From Streptomyces sp. NBC_01237 (GTDB lineage Bacteria > Actinomycetota > Actinomycetes > Streptomycetales > Streptomycetaceae), in contig NZ_CP108508.1 in assembly GCF_035917275.1 (NCBI RefSeq), forward strand, positions 248,001-312,000: a stretch of DNA of 64,000 bases, given 5' to 3'. Of this stretch, positions 45,348 through 54,337 are shown piece by piece. Positions within the stretch are counted from its first letter, which is position 1. Each line of letters begins with the position of its first letter. Made by a program: the position numbers and the translations under genes. The notes under the pieces are model-generated. The model saw nothing but the letters and a program-made list of their open reading frames with translations. It was not told where the DNA came from and ran no database searches.

Positions 45348-46328
45348 ATGCTTGCGTCCTGGTACGACGAACAGGGCTCCGCCGCTGATGTCCTGCGGGT
45401 GGGCGAACTGGCCGATCCACGGCCCGGCCCCGGCGAGGTCCGCGTCCGTGTCACCTTCTCGGGCGTCAACCCCGGGGATACCAAGAAGCGGCTCGGCCGG
45501 CTCGGCTCGTCAATGCCCTACCCGAGGGTGATCCCGCACAGCGACGCAGCCGGAGTCGTCGACGCGGTGGGCGAAGGCGTCGACGAACGCCGTACCGGAC
45601 AGCGCGTGTGGGTGTACGGCGCCCAGTCCTACCGGCCTTTGGGCACCGCGGCCCAGTACACCGTCGTGCCCGACCGACAGGCCGTACCCCTGCCGGACCA
45701 CCTGAGTGATGAACTCGGCGCGAGCCTCGGCATCCCGGGCATCACCGCCCACCGTGCCGTCTTCGCCGACGGCGCGGTCGACGGGAAGCTCGTGCTCGTC
45801 CACGGAGTCCTCGGCGGGGTCGGCTCCCTTGCCGCCCAGCTCGCCCGCTGGGCCGGTGCCACCGTGCTCGCCACCGTCCGGCACCGTACAGACCTCGACC
45901 CCGTCGACCCCGCGGTTGTCTCCCACGCGGTCGCACTGGAGCAGGAGAACCCGGCAGCGGCAATCCGGGCGTACGCCCCCGAGGGTGTCGATCGGATCAT
46001 CGAGGTGGCCCTGTCCGACAACGCCGACCTCGACAGCGCCATCGCCGCCGACAACGCCGTGATCGCCGCCTACGCCACCCGCGCCGACCGCCCCCAACTC
46101 CCTTTCTGGCCAATGCTGTTCAACAACATCACCCTGCGACTGCTCGGCAGTGACGACTTCCCCCTCCAGGCCAGACGCCAGGCCGCCCGCGATCTGACCG
46201 CCGCGGCGGCCGTCGGGGCCCTCACCATCGACGTCGGCGACCGCTACCCGCTGGAGGACATCGCCAAGGCCCACGACCGTGTCGACGCCGCAAGCCGTGG
46301 CCGCGTGCTGCTCACCATTCCCCAGTGA
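45348..46328 (+). CDS. NADPH:quinone reductase-like MDR-family oxidoreductase
   Basis: A 326-aa protein from ATG 45348 with GGAGG nine bases upstream. GroES-like N-terminal domain (GEVRVRVTFSGVNPGDTKKR, IPHSDAAGVVDAVGEGVD) and a Rossmann domain with VLVHGVLGGVGSLAAQLARW. The structural-zinc loop of alcohol dehydrogenases is absent, as in quinone oxidoreductases. Likely an NADPH-dependent quinone or enone reductase. Convergent with the histidine kinase at 46589. Confidence 0.92.
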   Translation: MLASWYDEQGSAADVLRVGELADPRPGPGEVRVRVTFSGVNPGDTKKRLGRLGSSMPYPRVIPHSDAAGVVDAVGEGVDERRTGQRVWVYGAQSYRPLGTAAQYTVVPDRQAVPLPDHLSDELGASLGIPGITAHRAVFADGAVDGKLVLVHGVLGGVGSLAAQLARWAGATVLATVRHRTDLDPVDPAVVSHAVALEQENPAAAIRAYAPEGVDRIIEVALSDNADLDSAIAADNAVIAAYATRADRPQLPFWPMLFNNITLRLLGSDDFPLQARRQAARDLTAAAAVGALTIDVGDRYPLEDIAKAHDRVDAASRGRVLLTIPQ

Positions 46329-46588
46329 CGCGTCCCTGCGGCTCCTTCACCGATCGACGGTGCGACGGACCCAGGAGGAGACCCGCACCGGGCCGCCGAA
46401 CCCTTCCGGGTGTCACCCACCACCGTCCGGCAAGGGCCAACCGCTACGGAACAAGGACGAGGTGGGGGCGCGTGGCCGGTCCTCCCGCCCGCACCGCGGC
46501 CCCCGGGGAACTGATGCGCGTGGACATCGAGGAGCCGGCGGCATTCCCCACGGCGGCGGCAGCAGAACGGTGACCGTCACGCTGGCCG

Positions 46589-47773
46589 CTACGGACACGA
46601 CGGCAGCACGACCCGGACCGTCAGTCCGCCGCCCGGGTTCGCCGTAGCGCTCGCCTCACCGCCGTGCGCCCTCGCGATCGACGCCACGATGGAGAGCCCC
46701 AGACCGGCCCCCTCACCGGGAGCGTGGCGGCGGGCCTGCGCCCGGCGGAACGGCTCGAACAGCAGCGGCACGGTCGCCGGGTCCACCACCGGCCCGGTGT
46801 TGGCGACCTCCAGACCACCGCGCCCGACCCGGACGCGTACCGTCCCGCCGGGGTGGTTGTAGCGCAGGGCGTTGGCGACCAGGTTGCGCACAAGGTGGTC
46901 CAGCAGAACCGGGTCGCCCTCGACCAACAGCGGCCGGACCTCCGCCTCGACGGTGATGGAACGTTCCTCCGCCTCCGCCTCCAGCGCCTCGGCCACCGCG
47001 GCCGCGACCCCGGCCAGGTCGACCCGTTCACACCGTCGCAGGCCCTCGTCGGAGACCGCCAGGAGCAGCAGTCCCTCGATGAGCTGCTCGCTGTCGGCGG
47101 CGGTGTCGATGAGCTTGTCCCGGATCCAGGCGACCTTCTCGGGCGGCGGGTCGTCGGCGAGGCCGATCTCGGCTGCGGCCCGCTGCACGGCGAGCGGGGT
47201 GCGCAGCTCGTGGGCGGCGTTGGCGGCGAAGCGCTGCCGGGCGGCGACCAGCTCCTCGATCCGGTCGAGCATCCCGTCGAAGGTGTCGGCCAGTTCCTTG
47301 AGCTCGCCGGGCGGCGCTTTCAGTGCGAGGCGTTCGTGCAGGTTGCTGCCGGAGAGCCGACGGGCGCGGGAGGTGATGAGGCCGACCGGTCGCAGCACCC
47401 GGCCCGCCATCCACCAGGCGAGCGCGATGGAGAGCGCCGAATAGGCGGCGAGGGAGACCCCGGAGACCGTCAGCAGTTGGCTGAGCGCGGCGTCCCCGGC
47501 GGCGGTGCTGACCTTCTGCGCCACCGCGTACTGCCCGGGTTGGAGGACCGCGGTCTGCGCCCAGTCCGACGACGGCAGCGCGGGCGCGGCAGCCCCGCCC
47601 GACGGGACGGCGGTGGCGAGGGTCCCGGCGGGGACCGCCGGGACCACCGCAGTCAGCACATTGGCGTAGACGCCCTCGCTGACCAGCAGGTAGACCAGAC
47701 CCATCAGCAGGGCGCCGGCCAGCACCAGCAGTCCGCCGTACAGCGCGGTGAGCCGGGCGCGCTCGCTGCTCAC
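46589..47773 (-). CDS. OmpR-type-system sensor histidine kinase
   Basis: A 394-aa protein from GTG 47773, overlapping the response-regulator stop by 4 bp (GTGA) with GGAG upstream. Two membrane helices (about residues 10-35 and 103-125) flank a short extracellular loop. Then come HAMP (about 126-178), HisKA with His188 in RFAANAAHELRTPLAVQ, and HATPase (LVRNLVANALRYNHPGGTVR, GAGLGLSIVASIARAHGG). With the regulator it forms a two-component system divergent from a lipoprotein/efflux operon that is its probable target. Confidence 0.95.
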   Translation of the reverse strand: MSSERARLTALYGGLLVLAGALLMGLVYLLVSEGVYANVLTAVVPAVPAGTLATAVPSGGAAAPALPSSDWAQTAVLQPGQYAVAQKVSTAAGDAALSQLLTVSGVSLAAYSALSIALAWWMAGRVLRPVGLITSRARRLSGSNLHERLALKAPPGELKELADTFDGMLDRIEELVAARQRFAANAAHELRTPLAVQRAAAEIGLADDPPPEKVAWIRDKLIDTAADSEQLIEGLLLLAVSDEGLRRCERVDLAGVAAAVAEALEAEAEERSITVEAEVRPLLVEGDPVLLDHLVRNLVANALRYNHPGGTVRVRVGRGGLEVANTGPVVDPATVPLLFEPFRRAQARRHAPGEGAGLGLSIVASIARAHGGEASATANPGGGLTVRVVLPSCP

Positions 47774-48534
47774 CGGCGCTCCTCCGGCCGGTCGGCGGAA
47801 CCGTCGTCGGACTGCTGCGCCCACCCGTGGACCGGTCCGGTCGCGGGGCCGGGGTCCCGCGGCCCGGCCGCGAGGGCGTCCCCGATGCGGTAGCCGACCC
47901 CCGGGACCGTCTCGATCACCGGGGGTGCGCCCAGTTTGGCGCGGAGCTTGGACAGAGTGACCCGGACCGCGTTGGTGCGGTAGCTGGTGTCCTCCTCCCA
48001 CACCTCCTCGATCAGTTCGTCGCCGCTGACGACCGCGCCCTCGGCCCGCAGCAGGGTCTCCAGCACGGCGAACTCCTTGCGGGAGAGCGAGAGGTAGCGG
48101 CCGTCACGGCAGACCTGGCGGCGGGCGGTGTCCAGCGTGAGCCCGGACCGTTCCAGGACCGGCGGGAGAGCGGGGCGGGCGCGGCGGCCGAGCGCCAGGA
48201 CCCGGGCGAGGAGTTCGTCGTACGCGAACGGCTTGGTCAGGTAGTCGTCGGCGCCGAGCCCGAGGCCGGCCACCCGCTCCCGTACCGTCGCGGACGCGGT
48301 GAGCATCAGGATCCGGGTCAGCAGGCGCATGCCGACGACCCGTCGGCACACCTCGTCCCCGTGCAGCCCCGGCAGATCCCGGTCCAGGATCATCACGTCG
48401 TACGCGCTGAACCGGAGCCGGTCCAGCGCCGCCCGGCCGTCGGGGGCGATGTCCACCGCGACTGCGTCGCGGCGCAGCCCCTCGGCGATCATCCCGGCCA
48501 GGAATTCCTCGTCCTCCACCACCAGCACACGCAT
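47770..48534 (-). CDS. OmpR-family response regulator
   Basis: A 254-aa protein from ATG 48534 with AGGGA upstream. Receiver domain: acidic EDEE near residue 7, phospho-acceptor Asp51 in VMILDRDLPG, Lys in DDYLTKPFAYDELLARV. Winged-helix output domain (about 130-225; LSLSRKEFAVLETLLRAEGA, YRTNAVRVTLSKLRAKLG). It has a disordered C-terminal tail. First gene of a two-gene operon with the kinase, divergent from the 48662 operon. Confidence 0.95.
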   Translation of the reverse strand: MRVLVVEDEEFLAGMIAEGLRRDAVAVDIAPDGRAALDRLRFSAYDVMILDRDLPGLHGDEVCRRVVGMRLLTRILMLTASATVRERVAGLGLGADDYLTKPFAYDELLARVLALGRRARPALPPVLERSGLTLDTARRQVCRDGRYLSLSRKEFAVLETLLRAEGAVVSGDELIEEVWEEDTSYRTNAVRVTLSKLRAKLGAPPVIETVPGVGYRIGDALAAGPRDPGPATGPVHGWAQQSDDGSADRPEERR

Positions 48535-48548
48535 GGGTCCCTTGTATC

Positions 48549-48564
48549 CGAAAGTGACGTTTCG
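48549..48564. promoter_or_regulatory. Dyad in the divergent control region
   Basis: CGAAA-GTGACG-TTTCG lies 15 bp upstream of the response-regulator start and about 100 bp upstream of the lipoprotein start. It is a candidate site for the regulator. Confidence 0.4.
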
Positions 48565-48661
48565 CCGGTGTAAGCATCGGGGCTGAGAGAAACGAAACCG
48601 CGTCCTCGCGCACGCTCGTGCCGTTCGCATCCGGCCTGTCAGCAACGGACGAGGAGCCCTC

Positions 48662-49186
48662 ATGAACCCGACCATTTCCCGCCGGACCACCAGCCGCTCA
48701 CGAAGTCGCGGCATCACCACCGCCTGCCTGATCGCCGCCGCCGTCGTCCTGTCGGCCACCGCCTGCTCGGGCGGCGGAAGCGGAACCAAGAGCGGCGGAC
48801 CGGCTTCGGGCAGCGGGAAGACGGAGGAGGACCAGGCCCTGGAGCACCGCAAGTGCCTGCGGGAGCAGGGCCTGGACGTCCCGGAGCCGAAGCCGGGTGA
48901 GAAGGGTGTCGGCATGACCGTCAGCGGCGACGGCATGAGCCGGAAGAAGATGGAGAAGGCGTTCAAGGCCTGTCAGGACAAGGCGGTCGGCGGCGGGCCC
49001 AAGGAGCTCACCCAGGCCGAGAAGGACAAGATGGTCGCCTTCGCCCGGTGCATGCGCAAGAACGGCTTCGACATGCCCGACCCGAAGTTCGACGGCGGGG
49101 CGATGCAGGCGGCGCCCGCGCTGAAACCGAAGGACCTCAAGAAGTTCGAGAAGGCCAGCACCGCATGCGAAAGCGTCGGTCGGTGA
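48662..49186 (+). CDS. Lipoprotein with duplicated Cys motif
   Basis: A 174-aa protein from ATG 48662. Signal peptide with lipobox SATAC (Cys35). The mature part has two related halves: HRKCLREQGLDVPEPKPGE with a later KACQD, and FARCMRKNGFDMPDPKFDGG with a later TACES. This points to internal duplication with four conserved Cys besides the lipidated one. It is the first gene of the operon with the HlyD-like adaptor and MacB-type transporter, and overlaps the adaptor gene by GTGA (or 22 bp). Probably an extracytoplasmic component of that system. Confidence 0.88.
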   Translation: MNPTISRRTTSRSRSRGITTACLIAAAVVLSATACSGGGSGTKSGGPASGSGKTEEDQALEHRKCLREQGLDVPEPKPGEKGVGMTVSGDGMSRKKMEKAFKACQDKAVGGGPKELTQAEKDKMVAFARCMRKNGFDMPDPKFDGGAMQAAPALKPKDLKKFEKASTACESVGR

Positions 49187-50241
49187 GGCGCGGACGGGTC
49201 ATGGCGGCCGCTGCGGCGATGCTCACGGTGGCGGCCGGATCACTGGCTCTCACCCAGTTCGGCTCCGACGAGGAGACGGGCAGCCCCGAGAACACCGGAC
49301 TGCCCCCGGCCACCGCCACGGTCGGGCGCGGCGACCTGCGCGACAGTGCCCAGGCGGACGGGACGCTCGGCTACGACAAGCAGCGCAAGGTCAACTCGGG
49401 CGCGGCAGGCACGATGACCTGGACCCCGCGCACCGGCTCGAACGTCAAGCGGAACGAGCGGCTGTACGAGGTCGACGGCCGGCCCGTGCGGCTGATGTAC
49501 GGCTCGGGGCCGATGTACCGGACGTTGAAGCCCGGCGACCGGGGCCGCGACGTGGAGCAGCTGGAGCGCAATCTCACGGAGCTCGGCTACACCGGCTTCA
49601 CCCCGGACGACGAGTACACCGAGCTGACCGCCGCCGCCGTCAAACGCTGGCAGAAGTCCCACGACAGCAAGCGGACCGGAACGGTGGGGCCGCAGGACAT
49701 CGCCTTCGCCCCGGGGAAGGTCCGGATCAGGAGCGTCGAGGCGGCCGTCGGCGAACTGGCCCAGCCCGGCGCTCCGGTCCTCACCACGACCGGCTCCGAG
49801 CGCATCGTGACGTTCGAGCTCGATGTCGCCGAGGGCGAGCTCGCCAAGGCGGGCACCAAGGTCACCGTCGATCTGCCGGACGGCAGCAGCGCGGCCGGGG
49901 AGGTCTCCTCGGTCGGCCGGACGGCGAAGCCCGGCGACGATCCGCAGGACAACAGCCCCAAGGTCACCCTCACCGTCTCCTTCGACGAGCCGGACGAGGT
50001 CGGCGGCTTCGACCAGTCGCCGGTCACGGTGAACCTGACCGGCGAGCTGCGCAAGGGCGTCCTCAGCGTCCCGGTGAACGCACTGCTCGCGCTGCCCGGC
50101 GGGGGCTTCGGCCTCCAGGTGGTCCGGGGCGACACCGTCCGCGACGTGAAGGTCGAGCTCGGCATGTTCGCCGAGGGCCGGGTCGAGGTGTCCGGCGGCG
50201 GGCTGCGCGAGGGCATGAAGGTCGGGGTGCCGAAGATATGA
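49183..50241 (+). CDS. HlyD/MacA-like adaptor with peptidoglycan-binding domain
   Basis: A 352-aa protein. The GTG at 49183 overlaps the previous stop as GTGA; ATG 49165 is an alternative. N-terminal membrane anchor (about residues 6-22). A biotinyl-lipoyl-like segment is split by a PG_binding_1 domain (about 110-170; LKPGDRGRDVEQLERNLTEL, then GYTG, LTAAAVKRWQKSH). Beta-barrel and membrane-proximal regions follow to the C-terminus. It should link the MacB-type transporter to the cell wall. Gram-positive relatives occur in peptide or lipid export and in antimicrobial-peptide resistance; the cargo here is unknown. Confidence 0.9.
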   Translation: MRRGRVMAAAAAMLTVAAGSLALTQFGSDEETGSPENTGLPPATATVGRGDLRDSAQADGTLGYDKQRKVNSGAAGTMTWTPRTGSNVKRNERLYEVDGRPVRLMYGSGPMYRTLKPGDRGRDVEQLERNLTELGYTGFTPDDEYTELTAAAVKRWQKSHDSKRTGTVGPQDIAFAPGKVRIRSVEAAVGELAQPGAPVLTTTGSERIVTFELDVAEGELAKAGTKVTVDLPDGSSAAGEVSSVGRTAKPGDDPQDNSPKVTLTVSFDEPDEVGGFDQSPVTVNLTGELRKGVLSVPVNALLALPGGGFGLQVVRGDTVRDVKVELGMFAEGRVEVSGGGLREGMKVGVPKI

Positions 50242-51062
50242 GCACCGTCGTCGGCCTCAGGGGCGTCACCAAGGAATACCCGGGCCCGGTCGCCGCCCTG
50301 CGCGGGGTGGACCTCACCGTCGAGGAGGGCGAACTCCTCGGCATCGTCGGCCCGTCCGGCTCCGGCAAGTCCACGTTGCTGCACATCATCGGCACCCTGG
50401 ACCGCCCCACCGCCGGGTCCGTCCATATCGCCGGGCACGACGTGGCGGCGCTCTCCGACCGCAGGCTCTCCGCGCTGCGCGCCCAGCACGTCGGCTTCGT
50501 CTTCCAGGCGTTCCATCTGGTCCCGGGGGTCAGTGCCCGCGACAACGTCGCGGAGGGTCTGCTGTACTCGGGCCTCTCCCGTACCGTACGCCGCCGCAGG
50601 GCAGCCGACGCGCTGGAGCGGGTCGGGCTCGCCGACCGCCTCGACCACAAGCCGCACCAGCTCTCCGGCGGACAGAAACAGCGGGTCGCCATCGCACGGG
50701 CCGTCGTGGGGGAACCCGCGCTGCTGCTGGCCGACGAACCGACCGGGGCGCTCGACTCCGTGTCCGGGGAAGCGGTGATGAAGCTGCTGCGCGATCTCAA
50801 CCGGGAGGGCGCCACCATCGCGGTCATCACGCACGACACCGAGATCGCCCGGAACCTTCCGCGCGAGGTACGTATCCGGGACGGCCACGTGGTGGCGGAC
50901 GTACGCAATCCGCCCACGGGCGCCCGCGATCCATCCACGGACGTACCCAATCCGCCCACGGATGCCCGCGATGCGTCCACGGGAATGCGCGATCCATCCG
51001 CGGTTGGGCGCGATGGATCCGGGAACGGCCGCTCCCCCGCCGCGTCGGGAGCGGACCAGTGA
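50238..51062 (+). CDS. MacB/LolD-type ABC transporter ATP-binding protein
   Basis: A 274-aa protein from ATG 50238, overlapping the adaptor stop by ATGA. Walker A GPSGSGKST (about residue 38), Q-loop FQAFHLVPGVSARDNVAEGL, signature LSGGQKQRVAIARAVVGEP, Walker B LLLADEPTGALD, H-loop VITHDTEIA. After the normal end (about residue 215) there is a roughly 55-residue low-complexity tail of repeats such as NPPTGARDPSTD and NPPTDARDAST, absent from typical family members. It energises the permease encoded next. Confidence 0.94.
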   Translation: MSTVVGLRGVTKEYPGPVAALRGVDLTVEEGELLGIVGPSGSGKSTLLHIIGTLDRPTAGSVHIAGHDVAALSDRRLSALRAQHVGFVFQAFHLVPGVSARDNVAEGLLYSGLSRTVRRRRAADALERVGLADRLDHKPHQLSGGQKQRVAIARAVVGEPALLLADEPTGALDSVSGEAVMKLLRDLNREGATIAVITHDTEIARNLPREVRIRDGHVVADVRNPPTGARDPSTDVPNPPTDARDASTGMRDPSAVGRDGSGNGRSPAASGADQ

Positions 51063-52294
51063 GGGCGCGGCGCTCGGACCGCGACGTCGGCGGCCGGAGC
51101 CGGGGGCGGCTGAAAGCGGCCCGGCTCCGCCCCCGGGACGTGCTGCACGTCGGCTCGGCGGGGCTGCGCAGCCGACCGATGCGGGTCGTGCTCTCCGCCC
51201 TGGGTATCGCCATCGGCATCGCGACGATGATCTCGGTGGTGGGCGTCTCCGCCTCCAGCCAGGCCCAGCTGCTCCGTGAGCTCGACAAGCTGGGCACCAA
51301 TCTGCTCGTCGCCTCCCCCGGCGATTCGATGTTCGCCGGGCAGGACGTCGAACTGCCCGAGGACGCGGTCGGGATGGTGGGCCGGATCAAGGGCGTCCAC
51401 GAGGTGGGCGCGACCGCCGACCTCGACGCGACCGCACGGCGCAACGAGAAGATCGACGAGGGCGATACGGGCGGGATCACCGTCAAGGCGACCACCGGCT
51501 GCCTGCTGCGGGTGCTGCGCGGCGAGGTCCGCAGCGGCAGCTGGCTCAACAACGCGACCGGACGCTACCCCTCCGTCGTGCTCGGCCATATCTCCGCGGA
51601 GCGTCTCGGTATCACCGCTCCGGGCCGGCAGGTGTGGATGGGCGACCGGTACTTCACCGTGGTCGGCATCCTCGCCCCGCTGCCGCTCGCGCCGGAGATC
51701 GAACGGTCCGCGTTGGTCGGCTGGGAGGGTGCGAAGCGCCTGCTGGGCTTCGAGGGCCACCCGACCTCGGTGTACGAACGCTCGGCCGACGCGGCGGTGC
51801 AGGACGTGCGCAAGGTGATGGCGGCGACGGTCGACCCGCAGAATCCGCAGAACGTGAAGGTCACCGACCCGTCGTCGGCACTCCGGGCGAAGGCGGCGAC
51901 CGAGGGGGCGTTCAGCAGCCTGCTGCTGGGCCTGGGCGGCATCGCACTGCTCGTCGGCGGCGTCGGGGTCGCCAACACCATGATCATCTCGGTGCTGGAG
52001 CGGCGCTACGAGATCGGGCTGCGCCGCTCGCTCGGCGCGACCCGGGGCCAGATCCGCATCCAGTTCGTCACGGAGTCGCTGATGCTCTCCGGCCTGGGCG
52101 GACTGGCGGGCGTGGCGCTCGGCGCTGCGGCGACCGGGGTGTACGCGTACTCCGGCGGGCTGCCCTGGGTGGTGCCGCCGTGGGCGGTCGGCGGCGGCTT
52201 CGTCGCGACGCTGGTGATCGGCACCATCGCGGGCCTCTACCCGGCGGTGCGGGCATCCCGTCTCTCACCGACGCTGGCGCTGCACGCGGCGTGA
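51059..52294 (+). CDS. MacB/FtsX-type ABC transporter permease
   Basis: A 411-aa protein from GTG 51059, overlapping the ATPase stop by GTGA. MacB topology: one membrane helix near the N-terminus (VVLSALGIAIGIATMISVVG), a large extracytoplasmic MacB_PCD domain (about residues 65-280), and three C-terminal helices (LLLGLGGIALLVGGVGVANT and two more), ending with LYPAVRASRLSPTLALHAA. With the ATPase and adaptor it forms a tripartite mechanotransmission-type exporter. Last gene of the operon. Confidence 0.94.
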   Translation: MRARRSDRDVGGRSRGRLKAARLRPRDVLHVGSAGLRSRPMRVVLSALGIAIGIATMISVVGVSASSQAQLLRELDKLGTNLLVASPGDSMFAGQDVELPEDAVGMVGRIKGVHEVGATADLDATARRNEKIDEGDTGGITVKATTGCLLRVLRGEVRSGSWLNNATGRYPSVVLGHISAERLGITAPGRQVWMGDRYFTVVGILAPLPLAPEIERSALVGWEGAKRLLGFEGHPTSVYERSADAAVQDVRKVMAATVDPQNPQNVKVTDPSSALRAKAATEGAFSSLLLGLGGIALLVGGVGVANTMIISVLERRYEIGLRRSLGATRGQIRIQFVTESLMLSGLGGLAGVALGAAATGVYAYSGGLPWVVPPWAVGGGFVATLVIGTIAGLYPAVRASRLSPTLALHAA

Positions 52295-52299
52295 GGACG

Positions 52300-52329
52300 G
52301 GCCCCGGCCGGGGGGGCGGTGCCGGGGCC
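52300..52329 (+). terminator. Hairpin at the end of the MacB-type operon
   Basis: GGCCCCGGC (52300-52308) and GCCGGGGCC (52321-52329) pair perfectly over a 12-base loop, 5 bp after the stop codon. Confidence 0.7.
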
Positions 52330-52638
52330 AACGGCTGAAGACCGCCGTCTTCACCTCCGCCCCGGCCCGGACCGTCTTGGTGACCGTCGGCATCCCCCTG
52401 CGGTGAGCCGCATATGACGACCGGTGACCGCCCCCGCCCACGAGGCGTCGTGCCCGGGATGCCGTGACCGGGCTCGACGCCGGAATGCGCTCCCCGGCGG
52501 GTGGTGGCTTGGGCACTTCGAGGAGAGCCGAGGGGCCGGGCCTCAGTGACATCACCCTGCCGAACCGCCAACGGCAGAGACCCGCAGATCATCTGCGTCC
52601 CGACTCCGCAGTGCTCCTGCAACGTCCGCGCGGTGTCC

Positions 52639-53523
52639 CTACGGTACGGAGATGACGCCGCGTTCGTGGTCGTTGACGGCCTCGCGCACGGCTTTGACGA
52701 AGCCGTTCCAGAAGTAGCCCTCATGGCCGGTGCCGACGCCCGCGGTGCTCCTGCGGCTCGGGCCGTTGGTGAAGTCGCCGAACATCGCGCTGCGCAGTGC
52801 GCGGGAGATCTCCAGCTGGGCTCCGGCTCCGGTACGGGTGCGGTTGACGATGTTCTTCGGGTCGTCGCCGTCCAGCGGGTCGTCGGGGCCCGCGATGACC
52901 ACCTCCACCGTCCGGGCGGCGTCGCTCTCGCCGTAGTGCCTGGCGAAGGTGGCCTGGAGGTTCTGCTTCAGCCGTGTGTCCTTGCCGCCGATGAGAACCT
53001 TCCTGGTCGTGTCGCCGGCGAAACCGTGCAGGGAGACGGCGTACATGTTGCTGCCGCAGATATGGAGGGCTGCCGGGTCGTCACAGAGGGTCGAGGTGAC
53101 GTGGAGTGCCGAGGATTCGGAGATCCCCTCGAACATCCAGTAGTCCCGCTGCGGCTCGTCCGGCACCGGGGCCGGGAGGGTGGCCCCCGACCCTGCAAGT
53201 GTGTACCCGGCTATGGCGAGACACAGTTCGCTGGTGCCCTCCTCGATGCCACCACCGTGCGGCGCGATGATCACCGTACTGCGGATGGGTTCGCTGCCGG
53301 CGCTCGCGTTGTCGATGAGTTCGTGCGGGGGCGTCCGGCGGAAGCGACGCGCCCAGTGCGTCCCTTCCTTGTGGATCTTGCTGTTGTACAGCTCGGTGTT
53401 CGAGGTGTACCCCGCCGTGGCCGCGGCAGCGGTACGTCCCCGGCCTGCCAGGTCGTTCAACAGGGGCAGGCCGGCCACGGCTGCCGCAGAGGTCAGGATG
53501 GTACGGCGACTGGTCAATTTCAT
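52639..53523 (-). CDS. Tat-exported poly-gamma-glutamate hydrolase-family protein
   Basis: A 294-aa protein from ATG 53523. Twin-arginine signal (TSRRTILTSAAAVAGLPLL, about residues 4-37). The domain shows the zinc-hydrolase motifs of the phage-type poly-gamma-glutamate hydrolase family: TVIIAPHGGGIEEGTSELCL, YWMFEGI, SALHVTSTLCDDP and MYAVSLHGFAGD. The likely metal ligands are the His/Glu of APHGGGIEEG and the His of SLHGF. It may cut poly-gamma-glutamate or related gamma-linked peptides outside the cell; substrate is inferred from family only. No operon partner. Confidence 0.88.
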   Translation of the reverse strand: MKLTSRRTILTSAAAVAGLPLLNDLAGRGRTAAAATAGYTSNTELYNSKIHKEGTHWARRFRRTPPHELIDNASAGSEPIRSTVIIAPHGGGIEEGTSELCLAIAGYTLAGSGATLPAPVPDEPQRDYWMFEGISESSALHVTSTLCDDPAALHICGSNMYAVSLHGFAGDTTRKVLIGGKDTRLKQNLQATFARHYGESDAARTVEVVIAGPDDPLDGDDPKNIVNRTRTGAGAQLEISRALRSAMFGDFTNGPSRRSTAGVGTGHEGYFWNGFVKAVREAVNDHERGVISVP

Positions 53524-53809
53524 CAGATGATCATCTCACCCTGAACACCACTGCCCGCCTGCGGAGCGACGCCGGACCTCGGCCGAAGAGACCGAACTCG
53601 GCGAGGCCACAAGGGATTCGAGGAAGGGAACGGCCTGATCGCTCGCCCGGCTCGAATCCGTCACCGGCTGGTCCCGGCCCGCACCCGGAGCGCGGCACCG
53701 CCGGGCTCGTCCAGAGGCCGCCGACGCCACGCCCGGATCGCTCCCAGGTGACGGCGACAGCACCGCCGGGCTCACCGTGGGGCTGGAGGCCGCGATCGGG
53801 TCAGGCCGC

Positions 53810-54280
53810 CTACGCCTTGGTTGCCCGGTCGTAGGCGGCCACCGCCCGCTCGAGAAACGCCGCCACCGTGGCCTGCTCCTGGGCTGTCATGGACTCAGCG
53901 ATCTCGCCGATGCCCACGACAAGGGGCTCGACATGTTCGAACGCAGCCTCCTCCCAGTGCTCCGCCGGTGTCACGAGCACCTTGCGCCGGTCACTGGGAT
54001 GCGGCTGCCGACTCACGTGCCCGCCGTCCGCCAGGCGGTCGATGACCAGCGTCATCGCCGCCGTCGACGTAGTGAGTTCGCGTGCCAGTTCGCTCGGGGT
54101 CGCCGGACCGGCGCTGACGAGGTGATCCATCACCGCGAGCCCGGCCGGATCGACGTGCATCTGCCGGCCCAGGTACCGCTCGAACCGCTGCTGGCGGCGG
54201 GTCAGGTTCCGCAGCTGGTTGCGGATGGGACCCTCCACCGGGGCCGCGGGCTGGGGATCGGTGGGCTGGTTGGCAGTCAT
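53810..54280 (-). CDS. MarR-family transcriptional regulator
   Basis: A 156-aa protein from ATG 54280. Winged-helix domain (about residues 45-110; LAVMDHLVSAGPATPSELAR, STAAMTLVIDRLADGGHVSR, HPSDRRKVLVT) between dimerisation helices. It is the last gene of a minus-strand series: DHA2 exporter, FAD monooxygenase, MarR. A 12-bp motif in front of the monooxygenase/MarR junction also occurs in front of the exporter gene, suggesting this regulator controls the whole unit. Confidence 0.92.
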   Translation of the reverse strand: MTANQPTDPQPAAPVEGPIRNQLRNLTRRQQRFERYLGRQMHVDPAGLAVMDHLVSAGPATPSELARELTTSTAAMTLVIDRLADGGHVSRQPHPSDRRKVLVTPAEHWEEAAFEHVEPLVVGIGEIAESMTAQEQATVAAFLERAVAAYDRATKA

Positions 54281-54313
54281 GGCGGGAAAGCTGCTCCTCG
54301 ATCGCTGAAGGCG

Positions 54314-54325
54314 TTGGCAACCAAT
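54314..54325. promoter_or_regulatory. Candidate MarR site, copy 1
   Basis: TTGGCAACCAAT, with the dyad TTGG-CAA-CCAA, lies 34 bp upstream of the MarR start. Nine of twelve positions match the motif at 57129. Confidence 0.5.
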
Positions 54326-54337
54326 GATGCGTGACAT

